Below, piece after piece: positions 27,208 through 35,241 of a stretch of 64,000 bases of DNA (positions are counted from its first letter, which is position 1; the number at the start of each line of letters is the position of its first letter). The stretch is taken from assembly GCA_963665265.2 (NCBI GenBank), contig OY762224.2, positions 2,418,001 to 2,482,000 on the forward strand, written 5' to 3'. The DNA is from CAXXHQ01 sp963665265. GTDB taxonomy: Bacteria; Planctomycetota; Planctomycetia; Pirellulales; Thermoguttaceae. Both the position numbers and the translations under genes were made by a program. The notes under the pieces were generated by a model. The model made no database searches. It had not been told where the DNA came from and saw only the letters and a program-made list of their open reading frames with translations.

Positions 27208-28920
27208 GTGCCGAAACAGATGGTTTTTGACGATGCCGCTCGGCAGCCTTTGGCCGCCGGCGTAAGCAAGCTGGCCCGGGCCGTGGTAAGCACTTTAGGC
27301 CCCCGTGGTCGCAATGCCGTGTTAGACAAAGGTTGGGGATCGCCCAAGGTCACCAAAGACGGCGTCACCGTGGCGAAAGAGATCGAGTTAGACGATCCTT
27401 ATGAAAACCTTGGGGCTCAATTGGTTCGCGAAGCCGCCTCGAAGACGAATGACGTCGCAGGCGACGGCACGACGACCGCTACGCTATTGGCCGACGCGAT
27501 CTATCGTGAAGGTTTGCGAATGGTGGCCGCCGGCGCCGATCCGATGTCGCTCTCTCGCGGCATTAACAAGGCCGTCGTGGTCGTCAACGAGGCAATTCAA
27601 AAGCTCGCCAAGCCGGTCAACGAAAAAGATAAAAAAGAGATCACGCAAGTAGCGACGATCGCCGGAAACAACGATCCGGAGATTGGCGAAGTCTTGGCCG
27701 ACGCCTTCATTAAGGTCGGCAAGAACGGCGTTATCACCGTCGAGGAAGGCAAGCAGTCGGAGACCTACGTCGACATCGTCGAAGGTATGCAATTCGATCG
27801 CGGTTTTCTCTCGCCCCATTTCGTCACGAATCAAGACGCGCAGACCGTCGAATTCGAAAAGTGCGTCGTTCTCGTCTACGAAGATAAAATTTCCAGCGCT
27901 AAGGCCCTTGTCCCGCTGCTCGAAGCCGTCAGCAAGGCGAACAAGCCCTTGTTGATCATCGCCGAAGATGTCGACGGCGAGGCGTTGGCCACGTTAGTCG
28001 TGAATAAGCTTCGCGGCATTCTCAATGTTTGTGCGGTCAAAGCCCCTGGCTACGGCGATCGCCGCAAGGCCATGCTCGGCGATATCGCTACCTTGACCGG
28101 CGCGCAAGCGATTTTCAAGGACCTCGGCGTTACGCTCGAATCGGTCAAGCTTTCCGACCTAGGCACGGCGAAAAAGGCCATCCTTACGTCCGAGGATACG
28201 ACCATTGTCGGCGGCGGCGGAGCCAAGACGGCCATTGACGGTCGGGCTGAACAAATTCGCGCCGAAATCGAGGCGACGACCAGCGACTACGACCGCGAGA
28301 AGCTGCAAGAGCGCTTGGCTAAATTGGCCGGCGGCGTAGCCCAAATCTACGTCGGAGCCGCGACCGAGACCGAGATGAAGGAAAAGAAAGACCTTATGAT
28401 CGACGCGAAAGCGGCGACTCAAGCCGCGTTGGCCGAAGGAATCGTCCCCGGCGGCGGCGTGGCGTTGCTTCGCAGCGAAAAGGCCCTCGATAAGCTGGAA
28501 TTGTCGGGCGATGAAGCCTTCGGAGCAAAAATCCTTCGCAACGTCTTGGATGCTCCTTTGCGAGCGATCGCCGAGAACGCCGGCCAAGACCGGGCCGTCG
28601 TCGTGAGCAAGGTTCGCCAAATGAAAGGCAAAACCGAAGGTTACGACGCCGACAAGGATCAGTACTGCGATCTGATCGAAGCGGGCGTCATCGATTCCGC
28701 CAAGGTCGTGCGAACCGCGCTGCAAAACGCCGCGAGCGTCGCCGCCTTATTGTTGACGACCTCCTGCTTGATCACTGACGTGCCGAAGGAAGAAGAAGAA
28801 GCCGCTCCGGGCCATGATCATGGTATGGGCGGAATGGGTGGCATGGGCGGCATGGGTATGGGTGGCATGGGCGGAATGGGCATGGGCGGTATGGGAGGCA
28901 TGGGCGGCATGGACTTCTAG
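27208..28920 (+). CDS. groEL: Chaperonin GroEL, copy 1, with Gly-Met tail
   Basis: 570 residues from GTG 27208, chosen because GGAGGGA lies seven bases upstream; a TTG at 27178 in frame has no such site. Characteristic stretches are VSTLGPRGRNAVLD, TKDGVTVAKEI, VAGDGTTTAT (ATP site) and ALAEGIVPGGGVALL. It forms the tetradecameric folding chamber that works with GroES. The C-terminus is an unusually long Gly-Met repeat preceded by GHDHG, the flexible tail that lines the cavity. It precedes groES, the reverse of the usual groES-groEL order, and a second groEL follows. Expression is likely from the sigma-54 promoter upstream. Confidence 0.97.
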   Translation: MPKQMVFDDAARQPLAAGVSKLARAVVSTLGPRGRNAVLDKGWGSPKVTKDGVTVAKEIELDDPYENLGAQLVREAASKTNDVAGDGTTTATLLADAIYREGLRMVAAGADPMSLSRGINKAVVVVNEAIQKLAKPVNEKDKKEITQVATIAGNNDPEIGEVLADAFIKVGKNGVITVEEGKQSETYVDIVEGMQFDRGFLSPHFVTNQDAQTVEFEKCVVLVYEDKISSAKALVPLLEAVSKANKPLLIIAEDVDGEALATLVVNKLRGILNVCAVKAPGYGDRRKAMLGDIATLTGAQAIFKDLGVTLESVKLSDLGTAKKAILTSEDTTIVGGGGAKTAIDGRAEQIRAEIEATTSDYDREKLQERLAKLAGGVAQIYVGAATETEMKEKKDLMIDAKAATQAALAEGIVPGGGVALLRSEKALDKLELSGDEAFGAKILRNVLDAPLRAIAENAGQDRAVVVSKVRQMKGKTEGYDADKDQYCDLIEAGVIDSAKVVRTALQNAASVAALLLTTSCLITDVPKEEEEAAPGHDHGMGGMGGMGGMGMGGMGGMGMGGMGGMGGMDF

Positions 28921-28993
28921 TCCGTCCTCTCGCGTTCCTCGTAATCCTGAATTAATAACAAAACATTAAGCATAAGAGACAAGGGTATTGAAT

Positions 28994-29293
28994 ATGAAGG
29001 ATATCAACTTGAAGCCGTTGGATGATCGCGTGGTGGTCGAACCTGTTCAAGCCGAAGAAGTGACGGCCGGCGGAATCGTCTTGCCTGACTCGGCCAAAGA
29101 GAAGCCGCAACGCGGCGTGGTCTTGGCGGTCGGACCGGGAAAATTGCTCGAAGGCGGCGAACGCGGCAAACTCTCCGTTGCCGTCGGCGACGAAGTGATC
29201 TACGGCAAATACAGCGGTTCGGAAATCGAAGTGGACGGCCGGGAAATTAAGATTCTTCGCGAGTCCGATATCTTGGCTAAAGTGGTCAAGTAA
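28994..29293 (+). CDS. groES: Co-chaperonin GroES
   Basis: 99 residues from ATG 28994, with AAGGG eight bases upstream. It has LKPLDDRVVVEP, the mobile-loop region AEEVTAGGIVLPDSAKEKPQRG, and GDEVIYGKYSG...ILRESDILAKV, all typical of the heptameric lid. It is the only groES in the window and lies between two groEL genes, so it may serve both. The gap to groEL1 is 73 bases, consistent with one operon. Confidence 0.97.
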   Translation: MKDINLKPLDDRVVVEPVQAEEVTAGGIVLPDSAKEKPQRGVVLAVGPGKLLEGGERGKLSVAVGDEVIYGKYSGSEIEVDGREIKILRESDILAKVVK

Positions 29294-29454
29294 GAGACTC
29301 CGCCAAGGCTCTCCTCGAGCCGAGGTCGTATTTTCGATCAAACATCAACAGGCGATCCGCAATCGCAGCTACGCTAAAGGGCGTTTGCGGTTCGTCGATC
29401 CGAATCAACAGAATATAACGCACAAAAACATCGTTTAGTAAGGAACCGCTGCAA

Positions 29455-31074
29455 GTGGCTAAGCAAATATTATTCGATCAGAAGGCCCGCGAACGGATGC
29501 TTCGCGGCGTGGAAAAGTTGGCCGACGCGGTCGCCGTCACGATGGGACCGACCGGTCGTAATGTGATGCTCGATAAGTCCTACGGCGGACCGACCGTGAC
29601 CAAAGACGGCGTCTCCGTGGCGAAGGAAGTCGAACTCGACGACCGTTTCGAAAACATGGGCGCTAAGTTGGTCAAAGAAGTCGCCTCGAAGACTTCCGAC
29701 ATCGCCGGCGACGGCACGACGACCGCCACGGTTTTGGCTCGAGCGATCTTCAAAGAAGGTTTGAAGAACGTCGCGGCCGGAAGCAATCCGACCGCCATCC
29801 GTCGCGGCATCGACAAAGCAGTCGATGCGGCCGTCGCTCAACTGAAGACCATGGCGAAGAAGGTCTCTAATAAGGACGACATCGCCAACGTCGGCGCCAT
29901 CAGCGCGAACAACGACCGCGAAATCGGAACGTTGTTGGCCGAGGCGATGGACAAGGTCGGTAAAGACGGCGTCATTACCGTCGAGGAAGGCAAGACCGCC
30001 GAAACGACTTACGAGGTCGTCGAAGGCATGCAATTCGACAAGGGCTACCTTTCGCCGTACTTCATCAACCGTTCGCCGGAAATGGATTGCGTTCTCGAAG
30101 ACGCCTACATTTTGATCCACGAAAAGAAGGTCACGAATCTTCGCGACTTGATTCCGCTCTTGGAAAAAGTGATGCAACGCGGCAAGCCGTTGTTGATCAT
30201 TGCCGAGGACGTGGAAGGCGAAGCCTTGACCACGTTGGTCGTAAACAAGCTCCGAGGCATATTGAACATCGCTGCCGTAAAGGCGCCGGGCTTCGGCGAT
30301 CGTCGCAAGAACATGCTTTCCGACATCGCCGTCCTCACGGCCGGTCAAGTCATCAGCGAAGACTTGGGCGTGAAGCTCGAAAACGTCGGTCTTGAGCAAC
30401 TAGGTCGCGCCAAGAAAATCACGATCACCAAGGACGCCACGACGATTGTCGAGGGAGCCGGCAAAAGCGGCGACATCAAAGCTCGTAGCGAGCAAATTCG
30501 CAAGCAAATCGAAACGACGGAGAGCGATTACGACCGCGAGAAGCTTCAAGAGCGTTTGGCGAAGCTGTGCGGCGGCGTGGCGGTAATCAACGTCGGCGCC
30601 AGCACCGAAGCCGAAATGAAGCAAAAGAAAGCTCGCGTTGAAGACGCTTTGCATGCGACTCGCGCGGCCGTAGAAGAAGGCGTTTTGCCCGGCGGCGGCG
30701 TGGCTTTGCTTCGCTCGCGTGAGGCGATCGAAAAGGCCCGCGGTTCGGCCCGTGGCGAAGAAAAAATCGGCGTCGATATCGTCTATCGCGCGGTCTCCGC
30801 TCCGATTCGTCAGATCGCCGATAACTCGGGCATCGACGGTTCCGTGATCGTCGAGGAGGTCGCCGCGAAGTCGACGAACACCGGCTACGATGCGAACGCC
30901 GGCAAGTACGTCGATATGTTCAAGGCTGGCATCATCGATCCGCTTAAGGTCGTTCGTTCGGCCTTGCAAAACGCGGCGAGCATCGCGGGTATGATGCTTA
31001 TGACCGAGACGATGGTCACCGACCTTGACAAAGATGATAAGCAAAAGCGACGCGTCGAAGGCAGCGTACGCTAG
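29455..31074 (+). CDS. groEL: Chaperonin GroEL, copy 2, without Gly-Met tail
   Basis: 539 residues from GTG 29455, with AAGGA upstream. It begins MAKQILFDQKARERMLRGVEKLA and has VTMGPTGRNVMLDKS, IAGDGTTTAT and EEGVLPGGGVALL. The C-terminus is short and charged (DLDKDDKQKRRVEGSVR) rather than Gly-Met-rich, so its chamber lining differs from copy 1. Copies 1 and 2 are clearly different sequences rather than a recent duplication. Multiple groELs with divided roles are known in several phyla, and this pair probably differs in substrates or conditions of use. A hairpin separates it from dnaJ. Confidence 0.96.
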   Translation: MAKQILFDQKARERMLRGVEKLADAVAVTMGPTGRNVMLDKSYGGPTVTKDGVSVAKEVELDDRFENMGAKLVKEVASKTSDIAGDGTTTATVLARAIFKEGLKNVAAGSNPTAIRRGIDKAVDAAVAQLKTMAKKVSNKDDIANVGAISANNDREIGTLLAEAMDKVGKDGVITVEEGKTAETTYEVVEGMQFDKGYLSPYFINRSPEMDCVLEDAYILIHEKKVTNLRDLIPLLEKVMQRGKPLLIIAEDVEGEALTTLVVNKLRGILNIAAVKAPGFGDRRKNMLSDIAVLTAGQVISEDLGVKLENVGLEQLGRAKKITITKDATTIVEGAGKSGDIKARSEQIRKQIETTESDYDREKLQERLAKLCGGVAVINVGASTEAEMKQKKARVEDALHATRAAVEEGVLPGGGVALLRSREAIEKARGSARGEEKIGVDIVYRAVSAPIRQIADNSGIDGSVIVEEVAAKSTNTGYDANAGKYVDMFKAGIIDPLKVVRSALQNAASIAGMMLMTETMVTDLDKDDKQKRRVEGSVR

Positions 31075-31120
31075 AGTTACGCGTCCGCCGTCTGTTTACG
31101 TCGCCGCAAAAAAGCCGTTG

Positions 31121-31160
31121 AAGCGAAGGGCCGTCTGCATCCAGACGGCCTGCTTCGCTT
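31121..31160 (+). terminator. Intercistronic hairpin between groEL2 and dnaJ
   Basis: AAGCGAAG and CCGTCTG pair with CAGACGG and CTTCGCTT around a small loop, giving about 15 paired bases. No T run follows, so it may attenuate read-through or protect the groEL messenger rather than stop all transcription. Confidence 0.55.
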
Positions 31161-31243
31161 GTAACCCCGGCTGATTTTTGGGATTGGCAGGCTTGTGATT
31201 GGCTCGTGCCGAAACGAGCTTCATTTTTTGGGAACTGCCCGCA

Positions 31244-32371
31244 ATGGCCGAAAAACGTTGCTACTACGAAGTGTTGGGCGTTGCGCGAGACGCGTCCGGG
31301 GCGCAAATCTCCGAGGCGTATCGCAAACTCGCCATGCAATATCACCCGGATCGCAATCCGGGCGATGACGAGGCCGTCGCCAAATTCAAGGAGGCCGCCG
31401 AGGCCTTTGAAGTGCTCAATCACGCCGAAAAACGCGCACAGTACGATCGTTACGGACATGCAGGAATGGGTAACAGCGGAGCCCAATTCCACGACGTCGG
31501 CGACATCTTCCAAGCTTTCGGCGATATCTTCGGCGATTCGATGTTCGGCGATTTTTTCGGCGGCGGGCGTCGCGGCGGAAGACCTCGAGCGCAACGCGGC
31601 GCCGACGTGCAAACGAAAATCCGAATCGATCTCCTCGAAGCCGCGCACGGCACGTCGAAAGTCGTTAAATTTCAACGCCACGTAAAATGCGAAACTTGCG
31701 GCGGTAACGGAGCGAAGCCTGGAACCAAGCCCGAAACCTGTCGCTATTGCGGAGGCCGCGGTCGGGTCGTTCAATCGACCGGCGTGTTTTCCATTCAAAC
31801 GGCATGCCCGTCGTGTCACGGAACGGGACAAATCGTTCGAGAGCATTGTCCCGATTGCCGCGGCGCCGGTTACGTTCCGGTCGAAGTCTCGCGGAAAGTC
31901 GATATTCCGGCGGGCGTCGATACCGGCGCGCGTCTGCGTCTAAACGGCGAGGGTGAGCCGAGTCCGCAAGGCGGCCAACCCGGCGATTGCTACTGCTTCG
32001 TGGAAGTCGCCGAGCATGCCCTATTCCAACGGGACGGCGCCCATCTGATTTGCCAATTCCCTATAAGTTATACGCAAGCCGCCTTGGGAGCCGAGATCGA
32101 CGTTCCCACTATCGATGGGAAAGACAAACTCACGATCCCGCCAGGAACGCAATCGGGCGATGTTTTCCGATTGCGGGGCCGAGGTATGCCGGATCTTCGA
32201 TCACGCCAACGCGGCGATCTGTTGATTCAAGTGAATATAGAAGTGCCGAAAAAATTGACGCCTCAGCATGAAGAATTGCTCCGGCAGTTGGCCGAGGTCG
32301 AATCAAAACACGTGACGCCGAAGCGAAAAGGTTTTTTTGACAAGTTGAAAGATTACTTTCAGGCGAACTGA
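31244..32371 (+). CDS. dnaJ: Chaperone protein DnaJ
   Basis: 375 residues from ATG 31244 (MAEKRCYYEVLG); the in-frame extension upstream is not needed. The J domain has the HPD triad in QYHPDRNPGD, then a Gly/Phe region (about 70-115). The zinc domain has four CxxCxGxG repeats: CETCGGNG, CRYCGGRG, CPSCHGTG and CPDCRGAG. C-terminal substrate-binding domains follow. It stimulates DnaK ATPase and delivers unfolded clients. dnaK itself is not in the window; grpE follows 41 bases downstream. Confidence 0.97.
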   Translation: MAEKRCYYEVLGVARDASGAQISEAYRKLAMQYHPDRNPGDDEAVAKFKEAAEAFEVLNHAEKRAQYDRYGHAGMGNSGAQFHDVGDIFQAFGDIFGDSMFGDFFGGGRRGGRPRAQRGADVQTKIRIDLLEAAHGTSKVVKFQRHVKCETCGGNGAKPGTKPETCRYCGGRGRVVQSTGVFSIQTACPSCHGTGQIVREHCPDCRGAGYVPVEVSRKVDIPAGVDTGARLRLNGEGEPSPQGGQPGDCYCFVEVAEHALFQRDGAHLICQFPISYTQAALGAEIDVPTIDGKDKLTIPPGTQSGDVFRLRGRGMPDLRSRQRGDLLIQVNIEVPKKLTPQHEELLRQLAEVESKHVTPKRKGFFDKLKDYFQAN

Positions 32372-32412
32372 CGCGAACCGTCGTTCGCGCGAACGCACAT
32401 TGAGGATGCAGC

Positions 32413-33048
32413 ATGTCTCATAAACGACATCCACACGACCGACATTCCCACGATGAGGAAGCTCCGCAGCGTACTCCGGAAGAGCAAGCGGCCGACGCTT
32501 GCCTCTCGGAGCATGACGCGGCGGATTTGCCGATCGACGCGGCGCAAGCCTCGTGCGAAAAGAAGCCGGCAGCCGGCGGCGATCAGGTGGCCACGATCGA
32601 AAACCTCAAAAAAGAGCTGGCCGATGCGAAAGATCGCGCGATGCGGGCGCACGCCGAGTTGGAAAACTATCGCAAACGCGCGACGCGCGAGTTGCAAGAT
32701 AGCTTGCGCTACGCGAACATGGACGTGTTCCGTGATTTGCTCCCGGTCTTTGACAACGTGCGTCGGGCGATCGAGTCGGCCGAAAACGCGCCGAACGCGG
32801 CGGGTTTGCTCGAAGGGGTGAAGATGGTCTCGCAACAATTGGCCGATGCGCTCACAAAACACCATTGCTTGAAAATCGAGGCCATGCACGCCTCGTTCGA
32901 TCCGAATTTGCACCAAGCCATTTTGCAGCAGCCGAACGACGAACACCCGGCGAATACGATCATTATGGTTACGCAAGACGGATTCCAATTGCACGATCGA
33001 GTCGTTCGTCCCGCGCAGGTGATCGTGTCGAAACCGACGGAAAAATAA
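32413..33048 (+). CDS. grpE: Nucleotide exchange factor GrpE
   Basis: 211 residues. A His-rich, low-complexity N-terminus (about 1-60) is followed by a long coiled coil (about 62-110, with ENLKKELADAKDRAMRAHAELENYRKRATRE), the helical bundle (LLPVFDNVRRAIESA) and the beta domain (MVTQDGFQLHDRVVRPAQVIVSK). GrpE releases ADP from DnaK. It lies directly downstream of dnaJ, in the same operon. The His-rich start is a variation, possibly metal-binding, but that is only a guess. Confidence 0.96.
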   Translation: MSHKRHPHDRHSHDEEAPQRTPEEQAADACLSEHDAADLPIDAAQASCEKKPAAGGDQVATIENLKKELADAKDRAMRAHAELENYRKRATRELQDSLRYANMDVFRDLLPVFDNVRRAIESAENAPNAAGLLEGVKMVSQQLADALTKHHCLKIEAMHASFDPNLHQAILQQPNDEHPANTIIMVTQDGFQLHDRVVRPAQVIVSKPTEK

Positions 33049-33126
33049 AGCGAATTGAGCGATCGACTCTCACCTTCAAAGCGAGTGCGTCGATCGATAT
33101 AGGATTGATGGATTGGAGGCGAGAAA

Positions 33127-33423
33127 ATGCCCACCTATGATTATGAGTGCGAAGCGTGCGGTCATGCGTTCGAGTTGTTCCAATCGATAACGGCGGAGCC
33201 GGAGAAAAAGTGTCCCGAGTGCGGGAAGAACAAGCTTCGTCGTTTGATCGGCGCCGGCGCGGCGGTAATCTTCAAGGGAAGCGGTTTCTATCAGACCGAC
33301 TATCGCGGCGATTCGTATCGCAAGGCGGCCGCCGCCGAAAAATCGAAGGCGACTCCCGCGTCGAGTTCGGGCGGCTCCGATTCCAAATCGAGCGGAAAAA
33401 AAACGGCGAAAAAGAAGAAATAG
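33127..33423 (+). CDS. FmdB-family zinc ribbon protein
   Basis: 98 residues starting MPTYDYECEACGHAFE, with a second CPECG pair at about 34-38. This CxxC...CxxC zinc ribbon is typical of the FmdB/CxxC_CXXC_SSSS family. The C-terminus is Ser/Lys-rich and disordered (SSGKKTAKKKK). The family is widespread, and a regulatory role is named for FmdB but not generally proven. It follows grpE by 78 bases and is probably read through from the chaperone operon. Confidence 0.92.
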   Translation: MPTYDYECEACGHAFELFQSITAEPEKKCPECGKNKLRRLIGAGAAVIFKGSGFYQTDYRGDSYRKAAAAEKSKATPASSSGGSDSKSSGKKTAKKKK

Positions 33424-33478
33424 CGGAATGCCTTGAAAGCATGCGGCGGTTTCGCGGGAAACATATTGAGTCGATCGT

Positions 33479-33667
33479 ATGACGCAATTTCGATGCCCTA
33501 TTTGCGACAAGCCGTTTGAAATTGAACGGAGCGAGGCGCCGCCGTTTTGCTCCTCACGCTGCAGGAAGATTGATTTGGGGCGTTGGATGGACGAACGTTA
33601 TGGATTGCCCTACGAACGTCCTGAAGATTCGGATGAGAAATTGCCCCCGGACGACCAGGGACGGTAA
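33479..33667 (+). CDS. yacG: DNA gyrase inhibitor YacG-like zinc protein
   Basis: 62 residues with CPICDKPF and FCSSRCRKIDLGRWMDERYGLP, which match the YacG zinc-binding CxxC...CxxxC pattern and its IDLGxW signature. YacG binds GyrB and blocks DNA binding by gyrase in Escherichia coli. It is 55 bases downstream of the fmdB-like gene, likely in the same transcript. Confidence 0.93.
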   Translation: MTQFRCPICDKPFEIERSEAPPFCSSRCRKIDLGRWMDERYGLPYERPEDSDEKLPPDDQGR

Positions 33668-33736
33668 ATCAGGGGCGTCGCCGCTTTCGCTCGTTTTTTG
33701 CCCCTCATTTTCTCGCCGACGATCGTCTTTGCCGTC

Positions 33737-33764
33737 TTGCTAAGCTCCCCTAATGGCGTATAAT
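33737..33764 (+). promoter_or_regulatory. Sigma-70-type promoter
   Basis: TTGCTA, 16 bases, then a perfect TATAAT (33759-33764). It precedes the membrane protein gene at 33814 by 49 bases. Confidence 0.6.
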
Positions 33765-33813
33765 GCGGAAAATCTCGCTATTCGCCAAAATTGAATCGAG
33801 GAGGGCTTCAACC

Positions 33814-35193
33814 ATGACGGAACGTAAACCGACTTCAGTGCGATCAATCGCCTGGACCGAAATTTGCCCTTGGCTAGTTCTTTTTAAGACGTTCCGCTTG
33901 GCCGTGAGCTTTCGATCGTTGGCGTTGGGGGCGGTCGCGGCGTTTATCATGTCGTTTGGCTGGAGCGTGATCGCCCACGTCTTTCCGGTGGCCGAATCGC
34001 CCGCCACTCTTTGGCTGAAACCCTACGCCGATTGCCCCTGGCAAGCGAGCTATCAACCGGTTGAAGAATACCCCGATTTTTCGGCCGTCAGCGGCATGGG
34101 GGTGACTCGTTGGAGCGCCGTTTACGCCTCTAGCGAATCGAACAACCCCTTCTTTTTCTCGTGGCAAAAACTTACCATGCCGTTCCATCAGATTCTCGCC
34201 GACCGAATCGGTTGGGGCGATCTGATTTGCTTAGGACTCTGCGCCCTTTGGTCGTTGGCGGTTTGGGCTTTTTTTGGCGGGGCAATCTCCCGCTTCGCCG
34301 CCGTGCAACTGGCCGCACATGAACGTATTACCTGTTTCTCCTCGTTACGCTATGCGAAATCAAGATATCTCTCGTATTTATTTGCGCCGCTTCTGCCGGC
34401 CGCCGGCATCGCTTTGACCGCCGCGCCCATCGCGCTCGTCGGGCTATTTTTGCACGGCCCGGGCATTCTCGTCGGCGCTTTGGTTTGGCCGTTGCTTTTG
34501 GTCTTTGGCATGATTCTCACGCTTCTCTTCATCGGGTTGCTCTTCGGTTGGCCGCTCATGTGGTCGGCCGTCAGCACCGAAGGGACCGACAGCTTTGATG
34601 CGGTAAGCCGCGCCTTCGCCTACGTCTATCAACGTCCGTTGCAATATCTGTTCTTTGCGGCGATCGCCTCGTTTTTCGGATTCCTCTGTTGGATGTTGGT
34701 CGCCAACTTCGCGGCCCTCGTGGTGTGGTTGACCTATTGGGCAGCCGCTTGGGGATCGGGAAACAGTAGCGTCGAGGCGATTATGTCCGGCTCCGGCGCC
34801 GAAGGACTAACTTACGCCGGTATTTGGCTGATCCGTTTTTGGACAGGCTGCGTGAAGCTGCTTGCCGTTGGTTTCGGTTTTTCCTATTTTTGGACTGCGA
34901 CCGAAGCGATTTATTTGTTGCTGCGTCGGCAAGTAGATTCGACCGAAATGGACGAAGTTCATTTGGAAGGTGAATGCGACGTCAAAGCCTGCACTTTGCC
35001 GAAGATATTTCCAGATTCAAAAGGCGCCCCGACCGTCGAAGACGAAGTGAAAACGCCTGCGGCGCCTTCGGAAGTTAAGGCGGAGGAGCCTGTTGCGGCC
35101 GCCGAACCGTCGAGTCTCGCACCGGAGACGGAAACGTCATCGGCTTCCGAGCAGACGCCGCAAGTCCCCGAGCCTGAGAAACCGGCGGAATAG
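33814..35193 (+). CDS. Multi-pass membrane protein of unknown function
   Basis: 459 residues from ATG 33814, supported by GAGGAGGG nine bases upstream. About six hydrophobic helices can be seen: near 37-58, 145-165, 199-224, 227-255, 280-310 and 335-360. The region between the first two helices contains Trp-rich segments (WQASYQPVEEYPDF). The last about 75 residues are hydrophilic, Pro/Ala/Glu-rich and probably disordered. I do not recognise a catalytic motif; it could be a planctomycete-conserved inner membrane protein. It has its own predicted promoter and is followed after 48 bases by the rhamnosidase-like gene. Confidence 0.88.
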   Translation: MTERKPTSVRSIAWTEICPWLVLFKTFRLAVSFRSLALGAVAAFIMSFGWSVIAHVFPVAESPATLWLKPYADCPWQASYQPVEEYPDFSAVSGMGVTRWSAVYASSESNNPFFFSWQKLTMPFHQILADRIGWGDLICLGLCALWSLAVWAFFGGAISRFAAVQLAAHERITCFSSLRYAKSRYLSYLFAPLLPAAGIALTAAPIALVGLFLHGPGILVGALVWPLLLVFGMILTLLFIGLLFGWPLMWSAVSTEGTDSFDAVSRAFAYVYQRPLQYLFFAAIASFFGFLCWMLVANFAALVVWLTYWAAAWGSGNSSVEAIMSGSGAEGLTYAGIWLIRFWTGCVKLLAVGFGFSYFWTATEAIYLLLRRQVDSTEMDEVHLEGECDVKACTLPKIFPDSKGAPTVEDEVKTPAAPSEVKAEEPVAAAEPSSLAPETETSSASEQTPQVPEPEKPAE

Positions 35194-35241
35194 CGGAGCA
35201 GTTTACCGCGTTTGCGATCAATTTGGTCGGGATTACTTTTC

